64,000 bases of DNA, taken from Panacibacter ginsenosidivorans. GTDB taxonomy: Bacteria; Bacteroidota; Bacteroidia; Chitinophagales; Chitinophagaceae. Positions 35,438 to 42,819 of the stretch are shown here, in pieces. Under the pieces are notes generated by a model that saw only the letters and a list, made by a program, of their open reading frames with translations, made no database searches and was not told the origin of the DNA. The stretch is taken from NCBI RefSeq assembly GCF_007971225.1, contig NZ_CP042435.1, forward strand, positions 310,001 to 374,000, written 5' to 3'. Within the stretch, counting starts at the first letter, position 1, and the number at the start of each line of letters is the position of its first letter. A program made the position numbers and the translations under genes.

Positions 35438-35917
35438 ATGAAAAAAATAATCTTATCAGTAATTATACTTACCACAATTTTATCAGTATCAAAAGCGCAA
35501 AGCACAGGCAGTACTTATGAGAATGCCATTGGAATTAAAATATACCCTGCCGGAATAACTTTCAAACATTTTCTAAAAGAAAACAGAGCTGTGGAAGGTA
35601 TTGCATATTTCTGGAACTATGGTTCAAGAGCCACAGGCTTGTATGAATTTCATGGAGACATACCAGGTATTGACGGATTGAAATGGTATGCCGGGCCCGG
35701 TATTCATGTTGGTTTCTGGAATGATAAATGGAAAAAAGATTACCCGGTAAGAGATGCAGGTATTGCCATCGGCATAGATGGCGTTGGTGGTCTTGATTAC
35801 AAGTTTAAGGCCGTACCTATAAATATCTTTGTTGACTGGCAGCCTTCTTTCAATTTTGTTGGGTACAATTATTTTGAGGCTGGATGGGGTGGAACTGGCG
35901 TTCGTTATACTTTCTAA
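35438..35917 (+). CDS. Small secreted/outer-membrane barrel protein, second of a tandem pair
   Basis: A 159-residue paralogue of the preceding gene with the same layout: signal peptide to VSKAQ, AIGIKIYPAGITFKHFL, LKWYAGPGIHVGFW, GVGGLDYKFKAVPINIFVDWQPS and a terminal GGTGVRYTF strand. Conservation is strongest in the last third. Forty-three bases separate the two genes, so they are probably co-transcribed, and a strong terminator follows this one. Confidence 0.8.
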   Translation: MKKIILSVIILTTILSVSKAQSTGSTYENAIGIKIYPAGITFKHFLKENRAVEGIAYFWNYGSRATGLYEFHGDIPGIDGLKWYAGPGIHVGFWNDKWKKDYPVRDAGIAIGIDGVGGLDYKFKAVPINIFVDWQPSFNFVGYNYFEAGWGGTGVRYTF

Positions 35918-35937
35918 ATATATTACGCTTATTTTAA

Positions 35938-35974
35938 AAAAGCCACAACAAATAATGTTGTGGCTTTTGTTTTT
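35938..35974 (+). terminator. Intrinsic terminator after the twin barrel genes
   Basis: The 12-bp stem AAAAGCCACAAC (35938-35949) / GTTGTGGCTTTT (35957-35968) encloses a 7-base loop and is followed by GTTTTT. Confidence 0.9.
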
Positions 35975-36033
35975 AAAATTTCGGGCCGCGCATTTGAGTA
36001 AGTATTAAACATCGTTGCGTCGCACACTTGTAC
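35972..36033 (-). repeat. Dispersed intergenic element copy 17, arm of an inverted pair
   Basis: Minus-strand head GTACAAGTGTGCGACGCAAC (36014-36033), middle GATGTTTAATAC, degenerate tail GCGGCCCGAAATTTTAAAA. It pairs with copy 18. Confidence 0.88.
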
Positions 36034-36091
36034 TTTATGAAGTCGGATGAACAAAATTGAAGGATCCTTTATTATTGAATTACATTCTTAA

Positions 36092-36151
36092 GTACAAGTG
36101 TGCGACGCAACAAAAGCTTCATAGAAGTGCCAAAGATGGCCACATAAAAAC
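36092..36151 (+). repeat. Dispersed intergenic element copy 18, arm of an inverted pair
   Basis: Head at 36092-36111, middle AAAAGCTTCATAG, weak tail. With copy 17 it makes a perfect 22-bp inverted repeat (36014-36035 with 36090-36111). Confidence 0.88.
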
Positions 36152-36157
36152 AATCTT

Positions 36158-37474
36158 TCAATTTTTCGACATGATAATCTCAGGCTTATCAATCATTATA
36201 ACTACTTCGTCTTCTGTATCCGGAAGCTCTTTTTCTTTTAGATCTTTTTCCAGATAAAATTTCATAAGTGGCCCCGCAACAAGAATGGTTACCATTGTCA
36301 TAACAACAAGGCCAACAAATATTCTTTCATCAATAATGCCTGCCTGCAATGCAGCCATACCAAGCACTATCTCCTGCGATCCACGTGCATTCATACCAAA
36401 TGCAATAGCAAGCGATTCATTTTTATTAAGCCCACCCATGCGGCTTCCAATGCCCGCACCAACAATTTTTGCAACACAGGAAATACCTAATATTATCAAT
36501 ACCACAGATAGGTCAAAATTGGCAACGAAATTTACTCTTAAACCTACTGATGCAAAAAATAGCGGGGCAATAACGCTTACAATAAAATGCTGAAATAAAT
36601 TTTGAATGCTATGGCTGAAATGTTTTGAATCGCCACATGCAATACCCATCATGAATGCACCAAAGATTCCCCTGATGCCAAGATATTCTGTACAAACAGC
36701 ACCGAGCATACAAAGACACATAGCTGCGGTAAGTATGCTTGCCGGACCACCAAGATTCTTGTCAACAAAAGCAAGGATCTGGTTTACCAGCCACTTGCCA
36801 ATCGTTATCATGAAACCCACAAAAACCAGCACCATACCAATTGAATAATAAGATGCTGTCTCACCTTTTGCATTCATTAGTTGTATAATAATAGAAAATA
36901 GTATCCATCCAAGAAAGTCATCGATCATGGAGGCGGTAATTACAAGTCCGCCAATTTTTGTTCTTATTATATCTAAATCGAGTAATATTTTTACGATCAC
37001 AGATAAAGCAGTAATAGAAAGCGCTGTTCCAAAAAATAAAGCAGGTATTAATCTTTCTGTTGAAGGAACATTGAAAATATAATCGTGAAAAAACCATATA
37101 CAAAGAAACCCAAGCGCAAAAGGAAATGCAATACCCATAAAACTTATAGAAGCAGCTTGTTTTCCCTGTGCACGTATTTGTTTAAGGTCAACTTCGGCAC
37201 CAGCAATAAACATCAGCATGATAACACCAATATTTGCAAGACCATCAAAAGCACCGTAAGCTCTTGGATTTGCAATAAACACTTCCTTAAAAAGATCAGG
37301 AAATGCTGAGCCCAGTAAGGAAGGCCCAATGATAATACCGGCAAGTATTTCACCTACAACAGGAGGCTGTTTAAATTTCCTGCATATCTCACCAAGCAAG
37401 CGTGCAGCAATCAATACAATACTCACTATGATAAGGAAATATAAAACCTCTGTTGAATTCAATTTTGAAATCAT
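36158..37474 (-). CDS. CPA2-family cation:proton antiporter (KefB-type membrane domain)
   Basis: Exchanges Na+ or K+ for protons across the inner membrane. About 12-13 membrane helices are present over 438 residues. Typical segments include QPPVVGEILAGIIIGPSLLG near the N-terminus, the unwound-helix region with ASMIDDFLGWILFS (conserved Asp pair), GAFMMGIACG and GMNARGSQEIVLGMAAL. There is no C-terminal RCK/TrkA_N nucleotide-binding domain, so it is the short form. The ion specificity cannot be read. Confidence 0.92.
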   Translation of the reverse strand: MISKLNSTEVLYFLIIVSIVLIAARLLGEICRKFKQPPVVGEILAGIIIGPSLLGSAFPDLFKEVFIANPRAYGAFDGLANIGVIMLMFIAGAEVDLKQIRAQGKQAASISFMGIAFPFALGFLCIWFFHDYIFNVPSTERLIPALFFGTALSITALSVIVKILLDLDIIRTKIGGLVITASMIDDFLGWILFSIIIQLMNAKGETASYYSIGMVLVFVGFMITIGKWLVNQILAFVDKNLGGPASILTAAMCLCMLGAVCTEYLGIRGIFGAFMMGIACGDSKHFSHSIQNLFQHFIVSVIAPLFFASVGLRVNFVANFDLSVVLIILGISCVAKIVGAGIGSRMGGLNKNESLAIAFGMNARGSQEIVLGMAALQAGIIDERIFVGLVVMTMVTILVAGPLMKFYLEKDLKEKELPDTEDEVVIMIDKPEIIMSKN

Positions 37475-37913
37475 AGGTTCATTTTTGAGTGTTAGTTCTA
37501 AAGATATCAGAGTTATCTATAACAAACATAAGAATTAAACCTATATAATCTATCAGTTTTATAGGAATTTAATACTTTATTCCTGCGCTTTAAGTTAGAC
37601 ACTTTTTATAATTGACATTTTCAGATATAAAAAAGAAGAAAATAAGATATTAAACACAATGGATTGAAAACAGTTTTAAAAAAATAACTATGCAATTTTT
37701 TAAAGCAGGAATAAAAACTGATATAACACTAATAATATCTTTTATTAAAATAAATATGAGACCTTTTTCTTTTTGGAAAGTTTTTGAACGATTAGCGTAC
37801 TGTTTATAGTATGCAATAAAATCACAAAATATTATATTAACTGTTTAACTTTTTATATCCTTCTTTCACAATCCTTTGGCATAATCATTGGGCTTCTTAC
37901 AAAAAATTTAACC
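37475..37913. other. 439-bp divergent spacer without the dispersed element
   Basis: Very AT-rich, with no ORF. One 11-bp inverted repeat, TTTATTCCTGC (37576-37586) and GCAGGAATAAA (37704-37714), encloses 117 bases. It presumably contains the promoters of the antiporter and the DUF4397 gene, but I cannot place either confidently. Confidence 0.5.
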
Positions 37914-38618
37914 ATGAAAAAAACACTGTTCTCTTTGTTGGGAAGCCTCGCTGTTGTTGCCGGAGTTGTTAGTTGTACCACGAAAGATCAAAACACAATA
38001 CCACCTGTTGCGACATTTGGTGTTGTACACGCCTCGCCTGATGCAGGCAATGTTGATGTATATGTAGGAGGAAGTCTTGCCGCACAAAACTTTGCGTATG
38101 GATCTGATACCGGTTACTTTGCGGTAACACCTGGTATATATACATTGCAGGTTGCACCAACAGGCACAACAAATTTTGTCATCAACACAAATGTTACGTT
38201 TTCACCCGCAACTACTTATTCAGTTTTTGCAATTGATTCGTTGAGTGCTATAAAAGCTGCTGTTGTTACAGATTCATTTACTACGCCATCAACAGATTCT
38301 GTGCGTGTAAGATTCTTTCATTTCAGTCCGGATGCTCCTGCTGTTGATGTAGCAATTGCAGGTGGCTCAACATTGTTTAGTAACAGAACATTCAACGATC
38401 AGTCAACGAATACATCATACCAATCATTCGCAACACTTGCAGCTGGTACTTATAATCTTGAAGTAAGAGCTGCAGGCACTTCTACAATTGTGTTGCCGGT
38501 TCCAATCACGCTTGAAGGTGGAAAAGTTTATACATTATATGCAAAAGGTTTCTTAACCGGTACCGGAACGCAGGCATTAGGTGTGGGTACTGTTGTACAC
38601 AATCAATCTATTCAATAA
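37914..38618 (+). CDS. DUF4397-domain lipoprotein (two repeats)
   Basis: A 234-residue lipoprotein: signal MKKTLFSLLGSLAVVAGVVSC with lipobox Cys21. Two DUF4397 units follow. The first (about 34-110) has VVHASPDAGNVDVYVGG and the second (about 125-215) has VRFFHFSPDAPAVDVAIAGG. Each ends with a PG/AG-TY.L.V motif. The domain is common on Bacteroidota surface proteins, and its function is not established. The gene is monocistronic and ends at a strong terminator. Confidence 0.88.
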   Translation: MKKTLFSLLGSLAVVAGVVSCTTKDQNTIPPVATFGVVHASPDAGNVDVYVGGSLAAQNFAYGSDTGYFAVTPGIYTLQVAPTGTTNFVINTNVTFSPATTYSVFAIDSLSAIKAAVVTDSFTTPSTDSVRVRFFHFSPDAPAVDVAIAGGSTLFSNRTFNDQSTNTSYQSFATLAAGTYNLEVRAAGTSTIVLPVPITLEGGKVYTLYAKGFLTGTGTQALGVGTVVHNQSIQ

Positions 38619-38640
38619 ACATTATTTAATTACTTTAATA

Positions 38641-38670
38641 AAAAACTACTCATTAATTGAGTAGTTTTTT
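38641..38670 (+). terminator. Intrinsic terminator after the DUF4397 gene
   Basis: The 12-bp stem AAAAACTACTCA / TGAGTAGTTTTT with a 5-base loop ends in a T-run. The flanking A-run makes it usable in both directions. Confidence 0.88.
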
Positions 38671-38726
38671 AGTTTTTAACTAACTGTATTACCAGTATAA
38701 AGCTTCGTTGTGTCACTCACTTGTAC
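38671..38726 (-). repeat. Dispersed intergenic element copy 19 (GTGACAC class), arm of a pair
   Basis: Minus-strand head GTACAAGTGAGTGACACAAC (38707-38726), middle GAAGCTTTATACT, degenerate tail running into the terminator. It faces copy 20. Confidence 0.85.
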
Positions 38727-38750
38727 ACCTTGTTCAATATTAAGCTAAAT

Positions 38751-38807
38751 GATGAAGAGTGCGACGCAACGACGTTTAATGCATGTTCTGATGATCGGCT
38801 CAAAAAA
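38751..38807 (+). repeat. Dispersed intergenic element copy 20, tail abutting the tex stop codon
   Basis: Head GATGAAGAGTGCGACGCAAC (38751-38770), middle GACGTTTAATGC, tail GATCGGCTCAAAAAAT. Read from the tex side, the TAA stop continues straight into the element's T-run. Confidence 0.9.
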
Positions 38808-41039
38808 TTATTTGCCAAACTTTTTCTTTAATATGCTTAATGCATCGTTAATATTCATTTCAGTAACCTGAGGTTCTTTTTTGTTTTGAGCTTTAAATTT
38901 TGGCCTTTCATTTTTTGCAGGCATGTTTTGTGTTTGTTTGATAGATAAAGCAATACGTTTTCTTATAGCATCAACTTCCAAAACTTTTACCTGTACTTTA
39001 TCATTAAGCTTTAATACTTCATTTGGGTCAGTGATATATTTATGTGAGATCTCGCTTACATGCACAAGTCCATCCTGCTTTACGCCAATGTCTACAAATG
39101 CACCAAAACGTGTGATATTAGTAACTACACCAGGCACAACCATACCAACATTTACATCTTCTATCTTATAAATATCAGCGAATTCAAATTGCTCTAATTC
39201 GCTGCGCGGATCAAGGCCGGGCTTCTTTAATTCGTTGAGAATATCCTTAATGGTAAGCTCTCCTATTTCCTCACTCACATATTTTTTGGTGTTAATCTCT
39301 TTTAGCAATGCTTCATTTCCTATCAGTGATTTTACATCAGCATTCATTTCTTTTGCCATAGCCTGCACTACTTTATATGCTTCAGGATGTACGGCACTCG
39401 CATCAAGCGGATTATCGCCATCTTTAATGCGCAAAAATCCTGCACACTGCTCAAATGCTTTGCCACCAAGACGAGGTACTTTTTGTAATTGGTCGCGACT
39501 GGTAAATTTTCCATTCTCGTTTCTATATTTTATAATGTTATCGGCTAGTGTAGAACCAATGCCACTAACATAACTGAGCAAATGCTTACTCGCAGTGTTG
39601 AGATTAACACCCACAGCATTCACACAACTGATAACTGTTTGATCAAGACGTTCTTTCAAACGCGTTTGATTTACATCATGCTGGTACTGACCAACACCTA
39701 TACTCTTAGGATCAATTTTTACCAATTCTGCCAATGGATCCATCAATCTTCTGCCAATACTTACAGAGCCACGCACTGTAACATCGTAATCAGGAAATTC
39801 TTCTCTTGCAGTTTCTGAAGCTGAATAAACTGAAGCGCCATCTTCATTTACAAGAAATACAGGCAAACCAAGGTTTAATTTTTTGATGAATTGTTCTGTT
39901 TCTCTGCCGGCAGTTCCATCGCCAATGGCAAAAGCCTGCGTATCATATTTTTTTACAAGCTCTCTTATTTTATACTCTGCATCGTATAATTTGTTAGGCT
40001 CATGAATATAGATAAGATCGTTGTGCAGCAGCTCTCCTTTCTCATCAAGGCAAACAATTTTACAACCTGTTCTATAACCGGGATCAATAGCCAATAGTTT
40101 CTTGCTTCCCAAAGGAGAGCTTAATAAAAGCTGGCGCAGATTTTCAGCAAAAACATTAATAGCCTCCTCATCTGCTTTTTGTTTCAATGCAGTTCTGAAC
40201 TCTGTTTCAAGACTTGGCTGTAATAATCTTTTATAGGCATCTTTGATCGCTTTTTTGATTTGATCAACAGAAGCATTCATTCCCTTTACGTATTGCTTTT
40301 CTAATAGCTCTAATGCATCTTCTTCAACAGGTGCAATTGATATACGAAGGAACCCTTCGAGGAAACCTCGTAATACTGCAAGAATTCTATGTGAAGGAAT
40401 TTTGGAAACGGGTTCTGAAAAATCAAAGTAGTCTTTATATTTAATTCCTTCTGCTTCTTTATCTGCCAACACTTTACATTGCACTGTTGCAGTGTCTCCA
40501 AAAAGTTTGCGAAGTTTAGCACGAACATTTGCGTCTTCATTAACCATCTCTGCAATGATATCTCTTGCACCTTGAAGAGACTCATCTGTTGTTGTTATTT
40601 TTTCATTTATATAATTAGAAGCTTCAATATTAAGATCTACTTCTTTTTGTTCGAGTATTAGTAATGCCAAAGGCTCCAAACCGTTTTCTCTTGCAGTTTG
40701 AGCTTTTGTTTTACGTTTTGGTTTGTAAGGCAAGTAAATATCTTCGAGTTCGGTGATGGTTGTTGCAGCATTTATTTTCTGCTGAAGTGCATCAGTCATT
40801 TTGTCATGCTCAGTTATAGTCTTTTCGATGAAAACTTTGCGTTCAGTAAATTCCTTCAAAAGCTTGTTCTCATCCTGTACTTGTTGAATTTGTACTTCGT
40901 CCAGGCCACCTGTTTTGTCTTTACGGTAGCGTGCTATAAAAGGAATGGTTGCACCTTCTTCAAACAGGCTTAAAACTGCTTCTGCCTGTGCAGTTCTGAT
41001 GTTTAACTTTAATGCTATTGGCTGCGCAAATTCACTCAT
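38808..41039 (-). CDS. tex: Tex-family RNA-binding transcription accessory protein
   Basis: Nucleic-acid-binding protein linked to transcription. Start set at 41039 (MSEFAQPIALKLNI), since the 24 residues before it look non-native. The 743-residue protein has the N-terminal helical domain (LSLFEEGATIPFIARYRKDKTG), a YqgF/RNase H-like domain (LLAIDPGYRTGCKIVCLD), helix-hairpin-helix motifs (NTASKHLLSYVSGIGSTLA) and a C-terminal S1 domain (GMVVPGVVTNITRFGAFVDIG). It is complete and of normal length. It is divergent to the prenyltransferase gene. Confidence 0.96.
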   Translation of the reverse strand: MSEFAQPIALKLNIRTAQAEAVLSLFEEGATIPFIARYRKDKTGGLDEVQIQQVQDENKLLKEFTERKVFIEKTITEHDKMTDALQQKINAATTITELEDIYLPYKPKRKTKAQTARENGLEPLALLILEQKEVDLNIEASNYINEKITTTDESLQGARDIIAEMVNEDANVRAKLRKLFGDTATVQCKVLADKEAEGIKYKDYFDFSEPVSKIPSHRILAVLRGFLEGFLRISIAPVEEDALELLEKQYVKGMNASVDQIKKAIKDAYKRLLQPSLETEFRTALKQKADEEAINVFAENLRQLLLSSPLGSKKLLAIDPGYRTGCKIVCLDEKGELLHNDLIYIHEPNKLYDAEYKIRELVKKYDTQAFAIGDGTAGRETEQFIKKLNLGLPVFLVNEDGASVYSASETAREEFPDYDVTVRGSVSIGRRLMDPLAELVKIDPKSIGVGQYQHDVNQTRLKERLDQTVISCVNAVGVNLNTASKHLLSYVSGIGSTLADNIIKYRNENGKFTSRDQLQKVPRLGGKAFEQCAGFLRIKDGDNPLDASAVHPEAYKVVQAMAKEMNADVKSLIGNEALLKEINTKKYVSEEIGELTIKDILNELKKPGLDPRSELEQFEFADIYKIEDVNVGMVVPGVVTNITRFGAFVDIGVKQDGLVHVSEISHKYITDPNEVLKLNDKVQVKVLEVDAIRKRIALSIKQTQNMPAKNERPKFKAQNKKEPQVTEMNINDALSILKKKFGK

Positions 41040-41203
41040 GAGAATAAACAATTTTAGGGCGGCGAAAATAGGCCATCTGGATGTTGCGAAAAAAATAAAA
41101 GTTATTAACAAATTCAGGCAGTAAATTATGAACGAATCATAATTATAAAATTTATTTTATGTTTACCAAACAGGCAGTATTCCAATAAATCAGAACACTT
41201 ATT

Positions 41204-42076
41204 ATGCGGCAAATAAAAGACTGGGTGTCATTATTAAGAATCAGGCAGTACACCAAAAACGGGTTTGTACTGGCTCCTTTATTTTTTTCATTCAGTTTTC
41301 TTAACAGAACGCTGCTAACAACCTCGCTATATGGCTTTTTCCTGTTTAGTATTGCAGCAAGTGCCGTATATATATTCAACGATATTTTTGACAAGAAAGA
41401 AGATGCAGCCCACCCTGTAAAATGTAAAAGACCAATTGCAAGCGGTGCAATAAAAACGCAGATTGCGACAATAATAGCAGTCTTACTTACATTGCTTTGC
41501 TTATATCTATCATTTACCCTGAGCGAACTTTTTGGGTATATGGTTGCCATATATATTTTTATTAACCTGTTATATTCGGTTGCACTGAAAAGAATAGTCA
41601 TATTGGATTTGATGATCATTGCTATAGGTTTTGTATTACGTGTATATGCCGGTGGCTTCCTGATTAATGTTTTACCTTCTACGTGGCTCACATTGATGAC
41701 TTTTCTTATTTCCCTTATCCTTGCATTAGGTAAAAGAAGGGACGATGTGATGATGAAAAATGGTACGGAAGAGATTATACATTCTTATAGTGATGGATAT
41801 AATATTGAAATGTTGAATTACTCAATAGTTGCAGTTGCGGGTGTAGTAATTGTATGCTACATACAATATACCCTGAGCCCCGAAATAATTAAGCATTTCC
41901 ACAATCCCTATCTTTATTTCAATATCATATTTGTAATAGCGGGATTTTTGCGTTATTTCCAGGCATTATTTGTGAAAAAGGGTTTATCAAACCCCTCTGA
42001 AATGATATTAAGGGACAGATTCCTGCAGGTAAATATCATTCTTTGGCTTTGCAGTTTTATACTTTTTATTGATTAA
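41204..42076 (+). CDS. UbiA-fold polyprenyl-phosphate 5-phosphoribosyltransferase (DPPR synthase-like)
   Basis: Membrane enzyme related to mycobacterial decaprenyl-phosphate phosphoribosyltransferase (UbiA, Rv3806c), which transfers phosphoribose from PRPP to a polyprenyl phosphate. Opening LRIRQYTKNGFVLAPLFF, first Asp motif NDIFDKKED at 59-67 followed by HPVKCKRPIASG, second motif in the loop after helix 6 (GKRRDD). About nine membrane helices over 290 residues. The genes after it encode a HAD phosphatase and a GT-C-like membrane protein, which fits a polyprenyl-pentose donor pathway. The donor's final sugar is unknown. Confidence 0.85.
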   Translation: MRQIKDWVSLLRIRQYTKNGFVLAPLFFSFSFLNRTLLTTSLYGFFLFSIAASAVYIFNDIFDKKEDAAHPVKCKRPIASGAIKTQIATIIAVLLTLLCLYLSFTLSELFGYMVAIYIFINLLYSVALKRIVILDLMIIAIGFVLRVYAGGFLINVLPSTWLTLMTFLISLILALGKRRDDVMMKNGTEEIIHSYSDGYNIEMLNYSIVAVAGVVIVCYIQYTLSPEIIKHFHNPYLYFNIIFVIAGFLRYFQALFVKKGLSNPSEMILRDRFLQVNIILWLCSFILFID

Positions 42077-42139
42077 TGAGGATGATAAATAATAGTGCAA
42101 ATGCAGACCCGTAAATAATTTGAAATAAAGAATATCTTA

Positions 42140-42197
42140 CTGCAGTGTGCGACGCAACGGAGGATCATGTCAGCACTTTAGCCGGGAACAAAAATAT
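42140..42197 (+). repeat. Dispersed intergenic element copy 21, inside a probable operon
   Basis: Head variant CTGCAGTGTGCGACGCAAC (42140-42158), middle GGAGGATCATGTC, tail GCCGGGAACAAAAATAT. It lies between the prenyltransferase and HAD genes. Confidence 0.88.
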
Positions 42198-42226
42198 CTA
42201 CTAACTAATTTGGGTATTAATTATAC

Positions 42227-42814
42227 ATGTCAACACTTGCGCTATTTGATTTTGATGGAACGATCACTAACAAGGATTCATTGCTGCATTTCACCGGGTA
42301 TGCTAAAGGAAAGTCATCATTGTATGCAGGATTAGCACTGCTTTCGCCTGTAATGATACTTAATAAAATAGGAATCATACCATCCCAGTTTACTAAAAAC
42401 AGCTTCCTTCGTTTTTTCTTTAAAAATGAAGATCTTGAAAAATTCAACCAGCTTTGTAAAAACTATGCTACAACAGAACTGAAAACGATTGTAAGAGTTA
42501 AAGCATTAAAAAAAATAAACTGGCACAAACAGCAGGCGCACAGAATAATTGTGGTTTCTGCATCACCCGAAAATTATATACAACCATGGTGCGAAGCATT
42601 GGGTATCGAATGTATAGCTACAAAACTGCTTGTAACAAACCTAACTGTCAAAGGAGTAATTGATGGTTTAAACTGTAATGCGGAAGAAAAAAGAAGAAGG
42701 ATTGAAGCAGTGATTAACATTGCAGACTACGAAGAAATCTATGGCTATGGAGATACCAAAGGGGACAAAGCCATGCTTTCTGTTTGTACTAAATCATACT
42801 ATCAATATTTTTAA
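42227..42814 (+). CDS. HAD-IB family phosphatase
   Basis: A 195-residue haloacid-dehalogenase-fold hydrolase: motif I DFDGTIT (Asp8 nucleophile, Asp10 acid/base), motif II VVSASPENY, the Lys region (CNAEEKRRRIE) and motif III YGDTKGDKAML. It resembles the SerB/IB subgroup. Given its place between a phosphoribosyltransferase and a GT-C-like gene, the likely substrate is the 5-phosphate on the polyprenyl-linked ribose (inference). The glycosyltransferase start lies only five bases after its stop. Confidence 0.88.
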   Translation: MSTLALFDFDGTITNKDSLLHFTGYAKGKSSLYAGLALLSPVMILNKIGIIPSQFTKNSFLRFFFKNEDLEKFNQLCKNYATTELKTIVRVKALKKINWHKQQAHRIIVVSASPENYIQPWCEALGIECIATKLLVTNLTVKGVIDGLNCNAEEKRRRIEAVINIADYEEIYGYGDTKGDKAMLSVCTKSYYQYF

Positions 42815-42819
42815 ATTCT

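Noticed and set aside
34930-35917. Twin small barrel genes considered as a toxin-immunity pair
   Set aside because: They are paralogues of each other with signal peptides and barrel strands; nothing suggests a toxin.
41152-41691. 179-codon minus-strand ORF
   Set aside because: Antisense to the clearly conserved UbiA-fold gene and without any recognisable feature.
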